NCBI GenBank assembly: GCA_963966185.1 | Contig: CAWZYM010000389.1 | Coordinates: 62,001-126,000, forward strand | Length of the DNA: 64,000 bases | From: Rhabditoides inermis | Taxonomy: Eukaryota; Nematoda; Chromadorea; Rhabditida; Rhabditidae | Direction: 5' to 3' | In this document: one piece after another, positions 53,155 to 64,000 of the stretch | Numbering within the stretch: position 1 is the stretch's first letter | Layout of the letters: every line of letters begins with the position of its first letter | The notes under the pieces: generated by a model | Database searches by the model: none | Told to the model about the DNA's origin: nothing | The model's input: the letters and a program-made list of their open reading frames with translations, nothing else | Made by a program: the position numbers and the translations under genes

Positions 53155-55682
53155 TTATGCCTCCTCCGCTGTCTTTTCCTCCTTGACGAGGGTCTCCGTC
53201 TCCGGCAGCGCCTTCTTCTTGCCGGGCATGTGCTCCACCATGTTGTTGCCCTGCATGCAAGCGTTAGCAAATCTCTCACAACACGAGTACCTTGGTCTCC
53301 GGTAGAAGGCAGTGGAACGCGGTGAGGTCGACGGCCGCAAGCAGGAGCATCACTGCGTACGGAAGAGCGATCCACCAGTCGGACTGGAAAGAAGGAGACA
53401 TGTGACACGAGTAGGCCACATACCAGGTAGAATATGAATGGGCTGGCGACGACTCCGAGTCTGTTGGTGAGCTGCAGCCAGGAGTATCCGATGTTGCGCA
53501 CCGGCGTTGGGAACAGCTCGTTTCCAACCACTCCGTCCGCGATGTACACCTCAACTCATTCATCCACACCTCCACCAAACCTCATCCCACCTGCGATGTG
53601 AACGCAGTCGCTCCCAGAATGGCGTATCGGACAACCGTATCCAGCGAGTGGTCCATTCCTGGAAGGAGTGCATAAGTGCAAGTGGTCCACTGTCAACTGT
53701 CAACTGTCACTGTCACTCACCGAATGCGTACACAGCCACGACGACACTCATCGCGCTCACAATACAGGCTAGTCCGACAGTGTGGATGGACTTGCGGCCC
53801 ATCCAGTGGAAGCGCCAGTCCAGCCAGCCGAACGACAGGTTGCACACGTACCTGGAGGGATAGACAACATGTGGCACACACCGCGTACCTGGTGAGACCC
53901 GAGTAGACCGTGTTCAGGTACAGCGATCCACTCAATTTCTCCATGTTGAATAGCACGCCGTAGTTGATCACGGACGTGGAGAAACTGTCAAGTGTGAGTA
54001 AATCTATTATCAACTGGAGAGTGAAACCCGATTTTCACTCACTAGCTGAACGCAATGACGGTCACGTGAAGTGCGAGTTTCTTTGATGTGGTGAACAGAT
54101 GGAGGTACGTATATTTTTTCGCCTTGAAAGCCGCCTCTTCCGATAACTGCAAGCACGAAAAAAATGGAATACTACTTTCGCTTTGCTCACCTTCTTCTCA
54201 TACTGTAGTACCGCCTCGAATTCCTCTCCTAGCTCCTCAGACTTCCTCAAAAGTTTGACTATACAACGGTTTTGATTTCGACTATAAAACGGTTAGACAA
54301 ATGCATAATTGTCAATAAAACTCTTTTTCCACCGTTTCACTTTGCGCACCTTCCATCAGTAGCGAATATGCTGTGGCAGACTCCTCGCGCCTCGTCTATC
54401 CGTCCCTTCTGGATGAGCCAGCGAGGAGACTCGTGGATGAAAAAACTGACGACCAGATTAGAACAATCAGCACATTGACAGACTTACTATAGGAAGAGAA
54501 TGACAGGTAGGCAGAGAGCCGCGAGCACGTAGGCATACGTGCGCCAGTCGTGAGAGAAGTACGCGATCACAGCTGCAAAAACGAGGTATTTCAAATAGAA
54601 ATATTGAAATGTCATCACTAAAACAAAATGCGCGCTTCTCACCAATGATGGGGAAGTTGGGGGACCAGGTGATGACCATGTTGATCCACATACGCGTCGA
54701 CTTCGGAACGTTCTCCACGATAAACACGTTGAACACACTGAAAATGGTGAAAATTCTTTTTTCGATACTATTCTCTCTCTTTATTTTCTCTCTATCTATC
54801 TCCTTCCCTCTCTTTTACCTGATATGTCCACCGGTGAAAAATCCGACAATCGTGCGCCATACTGTGAACTGCGCGAGGCTCTGCAAAGTGTTGAAGTGAT
54901 GTTAGACTTTGTTGTGAATTATACCGACGCATGCGCAGTAACAATCCATCCAGCCATAGTTCCGAACATTGCGACTAACATGGACTGAAAAAGTACATAG
55001 ACTCTCCTTTCCTTCTGCCTCCAACCCACCGTCTTTCTTCCATAAGTGTCACTCATCTGTCCAAATATCATCGAACCCACAAGAACACCTGAACTCGCAA
55101 TGAACCATTGATATTTTGCAACTACTCACCAAGCATTTGAATCGAGATGGAGTTCTTGACGAGCTTAGCGGAAGAGCAGTAGAGATGCCACTAAACAGTG
55201 CTTGAACAGGCCACATTATTGCGAAAGCTTACTTCCACGTTGACTCCCTCGAACTGATAGCTGAGCTCGGGATATGAGCAGTTGCCGCGAGATGACTGCG
55301 AGCATGAATGAAACAGCATGTTTGTGTGGTTTATACCTCGTATTGTGCGCAGATCTCCTTGCTGTTCAACTCCGGGTCGTATGTGACCGATCCACACGAG
55401 GAGGGTGTGGGGGATGCGCCTGTGGAAATGAGAAACGAATTCACGCGTTTCAACTACAATGCACTCACCCGCGAATGTCATGTACATCATGGATCCGACC
55501 TGCGAGATGATTATCATCTCGGCTAGAATACACACATAGTACATGTATCTGAAATCAGACTGTAGCAATTTATCACATTTCTTCATTTTATCGATTTCTC
55601 TCGCTTTCGTTTACTTATTCTATTCTCACCTTCCCATCTGCACGAAGTCATCTATCCGCTTCGCATTATGAAGCTCGGCCAT
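53155..55682 (-). CDS. SLC22-like major facilitator transporter (organic cation/carnitine type)
   Basis: The start at 55682 gives MAELHNAKRIDDFVQMGR and a first membrane helix (YMYYVCILAEMIIISQVGSM). A Cys-containing extracellular loop with an N-glycosylation site (SSRGNCSYPELSY) follows, typical of SLC22 proteins. The MFS signature appears as GQMSDTYGRKTSMLVAMFG after helix 2. Later motifs are FFIHESPRWLIQKGRIDEA, YVCNLSFGWLDWRFHWMGRK and NELFPTPVRNIGYSWLQL, and the protein ends in a charged tail, GKKKALPETETLVKEEK, at 53155. About 15 exons cover roughly 12 membrane spans. The family moves organic cations, anions or carnitine across the plasma membrane; the substrate cannot be read from the sequence. 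All landmark motifs are intact. Confidence 0.92.
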
Positions 55683-56711
55683 TACTGAAACGAATACATC
55701 GATGCATAGTCATTATTACGAACACGTCATACAATAACGGCGGAAGACAAAGTGTGTGTGTGTGTGCTATTCTTATCGTCTTTAGCGTTTTCGTTTTGCG
55801 TACTCGCGTAGATATCATCTACACAAATCAACAACACAAGACAAATGGAGTGGTAGGGAAATGAGAAATGGCGATAGCGTGGACAGTGGTGTGATAAAAG
55901 ATGACTACCACTGGAATCATTGAGATTGAAATCCATGAAGTGCACTGTAAATGAATGAGACAACTCTTCGCAAGCGAGCGGGTATAATTCGAGCCAGCGA
56001 TAACTCACGTCACGTTTTGGCTCGACAAGCGACAAGGTCAACGCCTTATTGAACAACCAGTACCAGACGCTGCAACTAGCCTGCAACTACCTATCAAACA
56101 TCCGATACAGAAACGGGGCGGTTATCAGTATCATACACCGCGACTTCTAAAAAGTGCGGTGGGCAGTCTGTGAGAAGAAGAGATAGATTGGGGTTGCATC
56201 GACCGGCTATTGAGTGATCATGGAGCTGGATCATCCGCACACAATCTAGAGTACGCATTGTACCCATGTGGATCAGTGCTCTCTCTCTCATCGACCCTTA
56301 GATTTTCCCACGCCTCACTGAACTCACGTTGTCAATGCAATCATAATTCGATCTCTTTTTTACATAGTTTATGTCCCCGTCTGTAATGTGATCGAGTATC
56401 GAGAGAAGGAAAAATGCCACGAGAATAGCTTGCGTGTGGCAGAATCGTGGGGATGAGAGATCACGGTCATTTGGTATTTCGAAAATATGAGTTCAGGGGT
56501 GTCTGCGATCAGGACATGTTTCTCGTTTCTGTCGGATGGGCTGTCTAGCCGGGGGCAGCTATCCTCTCATCACAGCTCATCCAATTCCCGAATTCACGCC
56601 ATCCAATGGAATGCTAGCATTCACACCGCAACCCCGCTAGCATCATATCATATGCAAATGCGGTGATTTATGGGAGGTGACTGGATTTGTGATCCGTCTG
56701 GATGGAGAGAC

Positions 56712-56762
<51 letters not shown>

Positions 56763-57377
56763 CGAGAGAGAGCTGAGAAAACTGAATATAAATCGACTTC
56801 AGAAGATACAAACATGATTGACAACTTGACACGATACCAGTTATGTTTCGGCCATCCTCCCATCATCTACCACACTTCGCAACTCACCAGGACTGATTGA
56901 TTATCTGGAACGCTGTTTTCCAGGCTTTTGCGAATCGCCTCCTCCGACTGTTAATTCGTGATCGCATTTCATATCATAGCATGTTTTTCAATAGTCACTG
57001 TTCACAACAGGGTATTCCAGCCAATGGTCATAAGTACCGTATGGTTGACGCGTTCTCATATATGAATATGATATATGCATCAGTAATGAAACTCTGTTGG
57101 TGATTTGGTCAGTGCCGTGTGTGGATGGAATACCTGTTCCGCCCTGCGGCAGCGCGCTCGCAGTCTGCGCTCTCCCCCTCTCTCCCCGTCATCCCCCCAC
57201 TGGATTTCTCTCTCAGGATTTCTTCGCTCGCACACTGACGCGCGCCTGCCAATCGAGCAGACGCCAGCCATTCACCTGTCCTTTTTCTAGCATTCCCTTT
57301 ATCATCATTACTCCATCATTTGTTCACCGTTTATGCCTAATCTAAGCATCTCCCCTTCTAGCCGTCTCCCCCTCGAG
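55683..57377. other. Divergent intergenic region
   Basis: It lies between the SLC22-like start (minus) and the Patched-related start (plus). It contains (GT)n at about 55751-55766 and (GA)n at about 56718-56758. TTCTAG at 57355-57360, just before the ATG, could be a trans-splice acceptor. No coding exon is supported. Confidence 0.6.
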
Positions 57378-60300
57378 ATGAGGTCTCCGGGGCACCATAT
57401 CTCGGAGGAGATCAGACACTTCTTCAAAGCCACTGGATACCTCGTCTACAGGTAACAAGCTGGTACTCCTTTTTATATTTTCAACTCCTTTCTTTGCACT
57501 CTCTCGTTATGTCCACTCGCATGGTTATTGTGTGCATATTGTGTGCATTGTCGATCGGGTTTTTCGAGGTCAAAATCCCCTCAAGTTCCCTTTCTTCCCC
57601 CTCTCTTATAATTCCCGTCGCCTCTCACTTGCTCATTGTGGTGTGGTTGAAACCTCCCACACGTGTGTACTGTATATGTGCCCGATGGATGATAGGGCGA
57701 TACTGAGCCTCTTTTTGCTGGCTCACCGGTATGTATAGGATAGGAGTGCATTGTCGAACCAGTCTTCTCTCTTCGCACCCTCTCTCTCCTGCTGCCATAA
57801 CCCGCAAAAAGCGTATGACCACACACCTCCGAGAAAAAAACAACGCGTACACCTGTGACAATCGCCGTGAGTAAGAGTGACGTCATCGGATTCATAAACG
57901 GCAGATCGATTCTCGTGAATTCGAATGGGTGGGATAATGTTAGGATGCGCGTGCGTGTCTCGCAATACGATTGGCGGTCGCTGCATCGAGTATTCCAGAT
58001 CCATATGGACACTTTCGAGAGATTTAGCCACGAATGAACACGCATCGCCAATTGCAACTAACTTGAATGCGACAAATCAAACCACGCATTCCCATATTCA
58101 TTTTCAGGCATCCCGGACCGTTCTTCTGGATTCCGATCGCACTCAGTCTGTTCAGCATCCTCGGAGGGTTGCGGTTCCACGAGGAGAACCGAATCTGGTG
58201 CGTGCAGAATGATTTGACAACTATCTGTGTATTGCTCCAGGTACCTCTACTCTCCCTCTGGCGCCGACTCGCACTACGAAAATGCGGTGGCGAACGAATT
58301 TTTCAACGATCGCGGTGGAAAGTTCTGGCTAGAGGTGAGCGTGATTCGTTTTTGATCTTCATAAGTCGTTGGCAATGTCCAGTGACTGTGATCACATGCG
58401 ATTTGCGGGTTGAAATGGGGGATTGGCCGGGTGACCAGGAATCCGGATGCGCGCATTCTCACATTGCCAATCACACTCGCTCGTGCAACCAAGGTCGGCT
58501 GACTCATGTATGCTAGCAAGACAATATCCCCCGCCATTCTTCCTTGTCTAGTCATATCTGGCTTGTTCTCTCACATCATGCACATAAATTCCTTTCGTTT
58601 TCCACACTCTTTACGATCGGAATAGTTTGATTTGCGTGAGTGAATAGGAGGTTTTTTTGGGAATCGAAATTTACAACCACGCCGTGTGTGTGTTCTGAAA
58701 TACGAATTGTTATTCTGAGAGAGATGACGCCGAACAAATAAATTTGTTGTCGAGTATTTCATGAGTCTGTGTTGCGCAGTCTCTTAATTGACCCATGCTT
58801 TCCCTTCTCTTTCTCTCCTCTCCCGCAAGCTTGAATCGCCTGCCCAGGTTACGAGATTTTCCAGTCCCGTCGGTTATTCAACAACGGGATTTTGAAACTA
58901 GCTTACATTGCTATCACGCTATCACTCCCGCCGTCTGGTCGCTCCCGATATCCGTCGTCTCTCGCCGCCCCTTTCTCTCACTCTCCCACGCTTGCGCAGT
59001 ATCTCACTGATCTCTGGATCAGGCGCGCCATATAAGGAAGAGAGACGAAAAAGAAACAGAAACACAATAAGAATCGTTGTGGGTGACGCGAGGAAGCGTG
59101 GAAGGAACACATCAATGGACAAAAAAGATATATGTATACGTATTTGGAAATTATGAAGCTGACTATCATTGATCATTTACAGATTGCAATTACGGCTCAA
59201 GATATGGGTAACCTGCTGAGGCAAGACTATCTCGACGATGCCGAAGCTCTCTCCAATTACTTGCAGGTATGTCCAAGTATGGGAGAGCCATTATCAAGTG
59301 TCATTGTTTCAGTACAACCTCACTGTGCCGTGTGAGCCATCGATAGAGGCAGACGGCGAGTGTTCATTCTCGGATATGTGCAGCGGCATGTGCAACGACA
59401 ACCAGGTACATCCACACAACTATTTCGTTCTCAATACCTCGTGGTTCAGGTGATTCCGATCTTCAACCTCATCTACCGCAACGCCTCGCAGCGACTTCAT
59501 CCCAACTTCCGGTGCGTAGTGAGAGGAGAGTGGGTTATAGTTGATGGTGAGCGTCTTTCAGTCTCACATACCCGACGATGCATTTGTACAACGACGAGTA
59601 CTATGTGGGCGAGCATTTCGCCGGCGTCGAGATCAGCAACACTACCAACAGAATCAGCAGCGTCAAGGTAGGAGTGACGCAGTAAGAGACGCAGTGAGTG
59701 ACGGAACGAGTTACAGGTGATGATGCTGTATTTCCGCACGGATAGAAAAAACGCGCAAGTGGCGGAGACACTCACACGGTGAGTACACATTAGCGGTCGT
59801 TTAGTCAGCAATATACCATATACGGTACAAGTTCCGTTTCCAGTTGGGAGACGCAGATGTTCGACTTCGTGGAGCACTTCTCGCACCCGCACCTCAACAT
59901 CACCTGCAACTCGGACTACCTCATCGCCAAGGAGGTTGGTCGAGAATTCTATCCTCACCACATCTCTCTGCTTACAGGTTCGCAAGAACGGCCTCACCTG
60001 CGTGCCCTTCTTTGCCATCTCCGTCTCCCTTGTGTTCGTCTTCATCCTTATCAGTAACAGGTGCGTACTGGTTGTATGGGCTGCCGGTAACCGTCATTGT
60101 ACAGGAGAGAGCACTTCACCATCTCGCATGGCATAGTAATGGCGGCCCTGGGAGTCGCCGGGCCTCTCCTCGCTGTCCTCACCGCGTGAGTCACGCCCTC
60201 TTCTCTCTGCCCCACCAATGCCCGTTCAGGTTCGGTGGCCTCGCCCTGTTGGGTGTGCCCTTCAACTCGATCACCCTCGTCATGCCGTTCCTCATCATCG

Positions 60301-63300
60301 GTGTGGGATCGGATGACGTGTTCATCATCATCCACGCGTGCCGGAAGACGGACATGAGGAAGGGACTGGAGGAACAGATCGGTGAGATACACACGGAAAG
60401 AAGAGAATGAGAGAAAAGTATGTTGCAACCATGTCTTCAGCGGAAACGATGGAGGAAGCGGGGCCTTCGATCACCGTCACCTCGGCCACCAACATTCTAT
60501 CGTTCGCTATTGGAGTAAGTTTAACTGGCTACGAAATAATATTATGTAATACATACATATAACTTAAACTTTGATTCTAGATTATGACGCCGACCCCAGC
60601 CATCTCGATGTTCTGTCTCTACACCACCGTCGCACTCTTTGTCGATTTCATTTATCAGGTACAACACATTTTGACGTTTGTATTATAATTAACAGTTAAA
60701 GGCACAGGGGCGTTTACAATTACCAAAGTTCATCGAAATTCACTCTCGAGAACTTGGCAAAACTGATTGCACGTAGCGGGATTCGAACCGGCATAGCAAG
60801 ATTCGTGAACAGTGAGCGTTACCACAACACCACAACGACATGTGTTGTCCAATTCATATCGACGAGATGCGCACAGAGCTCAACTTTCCGATAAGCATTT
60901 TGGCGCGAAGTTCGAGTTTGCCTTACCAAGCTTCGCACGTGCACATGTTGGTAAGCGTGTAGGTAACGCGGAAACGCCGTTTTCTTTGATTGTTTCGTGT
61001 TTCCATGGGTCAAGCAATGAAACAATGTCAAAACTTGCGCGCCTGTGCCTTTGATTATAAATATTTTTAGCTTACTTTCTTCGTGGCCGCTCTTGTTTAT
61101 GAGGAGAAGAGACAGGCTCGTCTGAAGACTAAGGAACAGGAGATCGAGGAATTCAAGAAGGTACATACGATACACTGTCATGTTTTTTTCTTACACTCAA
61201 CACTGGTTTGGTTGCAGGCAGCTGCTGCGGCTGCTTTGAAGGCAGCGCCGCCAGCAGAGAAGAGGGGAGCAGTGAGCATCTACTGCGAGTGGCTCAAGAA
61301 ATGGCAGATCCGGCTGTGCATCCTCGCTGTCATGCTCGTCTACTGGGCCGCCTCCCTTTACGGATGCATCAACATGCAGATCAAGGTGAGCAGTCTGATG
61401 AGAAGACCTTCATCTTGATATGACGATTCATCAGATGGACACTACGAACCTGGTACTGAAGGACTCTCCTCTCATGCACACCGCATGGATCTATGAGAAA
61501 TACCTGTGGAGCGAGGGACAACTCGTAAGTATTTACGAAAAGATACAATGATATACCGAGCATTTGCGTTCAAAAGTATAGCTAAAAGACAACACTCGTT
61601 TGCCGCTATATCAATCATGCCGTTTTAGGTGCTTGTATTTGTGAACAACCCCCCTGATCTGCGAATGCCCGAGGGACAGCAGGCTATGTTCGATATTGTC
61701 AACCGATTCGAGACACTGCCATACAGGTCTGTACACATGTCTCTCGCATTCTTTCAACTGTCCTGTTCTCAGTATGGGTCACAACTCCACATCGTTCTGG
61801 CTTCGCTCGTTCCTCTCTCAAAACCTCGTACCCGAGGGAAAGGAGGATAGGTTCTATCCACTTCTCAAGGAGTGGATCGGGGTGGGTTTCTTTGTCATTG
61901 TGATCATCATATGTTATGTTTTGTCTATAGGACGAGGAGAACGGAGGTTCTCGTTGGAATGACATGCTTCGCACCACCCACGACAAACAAGGAAACATCA
62001 CTGGAGTCGACAAAGTATGCTCTTTTTCATTCCTTGGAAACACCGTTTCCATTTTCAGTTCATGTTCGCCACTGCCTCTGCAATGGGCAAAGACGGTTCG
62101 TGGGCGACCCGCAAGCTGCTGCAGGCCAACTGGAGGAACGCCGCCAAGGAGTTCGCCCAGTACAACGTCAGCGTCTTCCAGGTTGGTGTGGCCTGAAGAG
62201 GCGGGCATGACGAACACTTGCAGGCGTACGCGTTCTACGTGGACCAGCTCAACTCTATCGGCTCAAACACCATCTCCACTGTTATCGTGGCGGCTATCAC
62301 TATGGATCTCGCGTGTTTCCTCATGATTCCCCATGCAAGCAGCATCATCAGCAGGTGGGCGGGGCTACAGGGGCGGAGCCATATGAAGCTAGACCGGAGA
62401 CCCAGAGAGCAGCGCCATCCATCTCAACCCGTTCTTGTTTGGGCTGGCATGATTCGTGTGTCGGCGAGAGTTTCCGTTCCCTAGAGGCCATCCTTTGCCC
62501 ATCCCAGCTCGACAAATCACAAAGAAAACAAGAACAAGAAGCTATCAATCACCCTGCCAAGAACACTTTTAGCCAACCATCAAACGCTTACGTAAGAATT
62601 TTCAGCACTGTGGCAATGATTTCGATCAACATTGGAGTGTTCGGACTATTGTCGCTATGGGGAGTGAATCGTAAGTATATCTTACTGTCATGGAACCTCG
62701 CCAACCCTTTTTTCCAGTCGACCCGATCACCATGTGCACTACTCTTATGTCCATCGGTTTTTCTGTCGATTTCACAGCGCACATCAGCTACCACTACTTC
62801 CGCAACCCTATCGAATGGGCGAGCGAGGAGAGGCTAGCCGATGCGTTGAAGTAGGCTAGCACTCCAAATTACCGTCTTAAAATCCTCTTTCAGATCGATC
62901 GGTTGGCCTATGCTTCAAGCAGGTATCTCCACCCTCACCTGCGTCTCGCCACTCATGCTAATCGATTCATACATGGTAAGTAGAATCTCCGGCTTCAATC
63001 TTTCAACCGCATTGCAGGTGGGAGTGTTTGTGAAGACGATCCAGATCGTCATCTCACTCGGACTCGTCCACGGAATCGTCGTCCTCCCTGCCCTTCTACT
63101 CACTGTCAGTCATAGAATGAGTGATGATTACAATCAATTGAAATCATCACAGGTCGGTCGCAAGCAGCAGATAGCTCCGGTCACTGAGAAGCCGGCAGTG
63201 CAGGACGTCGGAATGACCGCTATCGGTGAGATTTTTATACTTAACTTTTAGATCACATATTTCTCATCATTATATACCACTTGATAATCTTTTCAGCGTT

Positions 63301-63382
63301 GCCGTCTCCGAAGACGAAGCTGGAGAAGCGTCGGTCAGCGATGTTGGAAGACGGCACAGTGCCTTCCAGAGATAGGGGATAA
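57378..63382 (+). CDS. Patched-related protein with sterol-sensing domain (PTR family)
   Basis: The start at 57378 gives [20 protein letters not shown], then a first membrane helix with [18 protein letters not shown]. The first extracellular loop includes [13 protein letters not shown] and [10 protein letters not shown]. The sterol-sensing domain follows: [38 protein letters not shown] and [14 protein letters not shown], with further helices at about 60440-60660. The second half repeats the layout: [46 protein letters not shown] and [16 protein letters not shown]. The tail ends at 63382 with a basic/Ser segment. About 26 exons are seen, consistent with 12 membrane spans of an RND-type transporter. 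Nematodes have many PTR proteins, several needed for moulting, cytokinesis or lipid trafficking; which paralogue this is remains open. One intron carries a MITE; another (58336-59183) holds nothing recognisable. Confidence 0.94.
60698..61052. mobile_element. MITE-like element in a Patched-related gene intron
   Basis: The 15-base terminal inverted repeat AAAGGCACAGGGGCG (60698-60712) is matched by the complement of 61038-61052 with one mismatch. The roughly 355 bases between are noncoding. The element fills most of the 400-base intron following FVDFIYQ. Confidence 0.65.
60770..60838 (-). repeat. tRNA-derived sequence inside the MITE
   Basis: On the minus strand a perfect box B (GGTTCGAATCCCGCT) and a box-A-like TTGTGGTAACG lie at tRNA spacing. 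The outer arms do not pair, so it is a tRNA relic or SINE core, related to the one at 30412-30485. Confidence 0.6.
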
Positions 63383-63755
63383 CATAACCCTCAACTATCC
63401 CGTAGAATATTGAATATGACCCTCTGCCATCTCATACACGTCTCTAATAACCACCCCCCTTGGTGTCATACTTTTTTGTCTGAATTTGATTTGTTGCCAA
63501 ATCTGCATATTCCACGTTCTAGAAACGGGCCACTCCAGAATTTTTTTCATCCCACGATTCTTTCATGTGTATTTGTCTGTACAGTGTGTTGGTGTGAGAG
63601 ATAGTCTATAGAGAGAGATGAACCATATTTATTTGTATCGAATACTTGTACTCGTCGTATCACATCTGTCCTCTTCTCACTTGCATCCAAAGCCACTGGG
63701 GAAGAAAGCGGGGCACGGGCGCGCACCCTGTAAGCAACAGACTCTATCTCTCTCA

Positions 63756-63806
<51 letters not shown>

Positions 63807-64000
63807 TTCTCTCCCTTCTCTTCTGTCGTTCACGTTCTCTTCCTTTTCTCACCTTCTTGACTTATATGAGATTCTCTCTCCTTCCTTCCCTTTCCCCTAC
63901 TCCCTCTCTCCCATTCCTCTTCCCTCCCTCTCTCTTTCTCCCTCTCACCCTCTCTCTCTCCCTCTCTCTCGTACCGTGTCCATGTCGATGTCCTGTGTTA
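63383..64000. other. 3' flank with (CT)n low-complexity DNA
   Basis: After the Patched-related stop there is AT-rich 3' flank, then (CT)n at about 63757-63802 and mixed pyrimidine-rich DNA to the window end (63870-63975). No gene is supported. Confidence 0.7.

Noticed and set aside
60770..60838. A functional tRNA gene
   Set aside because: Box B is perfect but the acceptor and anticodon arms do not pair.

Overview
The window looks like nuclear DNA of a free-living rhabditid-type nematode; a diplogastrid such as Pristionchus is my best guess, from gene content and texture rather than any search. Genes are split into many small exons by short introns (about 30-60 bases, a few over 400) with the nematode TTTCAG acceptor. 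The recognisable families fit a nematode: a Six3/6 homeobox gene (ceh-32 class), a Patched-related protein, a GPI-type trehalase, a Rhesus ammonium channel, an SLC22-like transporter, a CYP4-type P450, a matrix metalloproteinase and a very large multi-Kunitz protein. Noncoding DNA is full of (GA)n/(CT)n tracts and short TAC-N-GTA palindromes. Exon borders were inferred by reading frames and splice signals by eye.

Layout. 1-1.29 kb: foldback element. 1.46-1.93 kb (+): 3' end of a degenerate papain-like protease, tail to tail with an acid lipase (2.03-4.08 kb, -). 4.44-8.06 kb (+): matrix metalloproteinase. 8.17-10.21 kb (-): trypsin-like protease. 11.23-13.97 kb (+): P450, followed 85 bases later by a small membrane-protein gene (14.06-14.56 kb). 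15.0-28.6 kb: one or two huge Kunitz genes on the minus strand, about 14 Kunitz domains in all, with two EGF domains and a novel W-G-L-P-x-S-F linker repeat. Here a small gene ending in KDEL occurs twice in inverted orientation: once past the 3' end of the Kunitz gene and once nested antisense in one of its introns. 28.6-31.1 kb: intergenic, with a 105-base-arm hairpin and a tRNA-like repeat. 31.1-34.3 kb (-): ceh-32 class gene, with a 4.5 kb noncoding upstream region. 38.8-44.8 kb (-): trehalase with a 2.4 kb intron. 45.55-47.09 kb: 5'-truncated non-LTR retrotransposon with a 12-base target duplication. 47.3-49.2 kb (-): lysine-rich K-K-T-Q protein. 49.9-52.7 kb (-): Rh channel. 53.2-55.7 kb (-): SLC22-like transporter. 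57.4-63.4 kb (+): Patched-related protein, one intron holding a MITE with a tRNA-like core.

How it fits together. The first 28 kb is rich in secreted hydrolases (C1, M10, S1 proteases and a lipase) and a giant protease-inhibitor-like matrix protein, which suggests extracellular matrix, cuticle or gut functions; this is inference from families, not proof of co-regulation. The second half is a mixture of a developmental regulator and membrane transport or metabolism genes. The most unusual structures are the inverted KDEL-gene duplication around half of the Kunitz gene and the exon-by-exon W-G-L-P repeat array.
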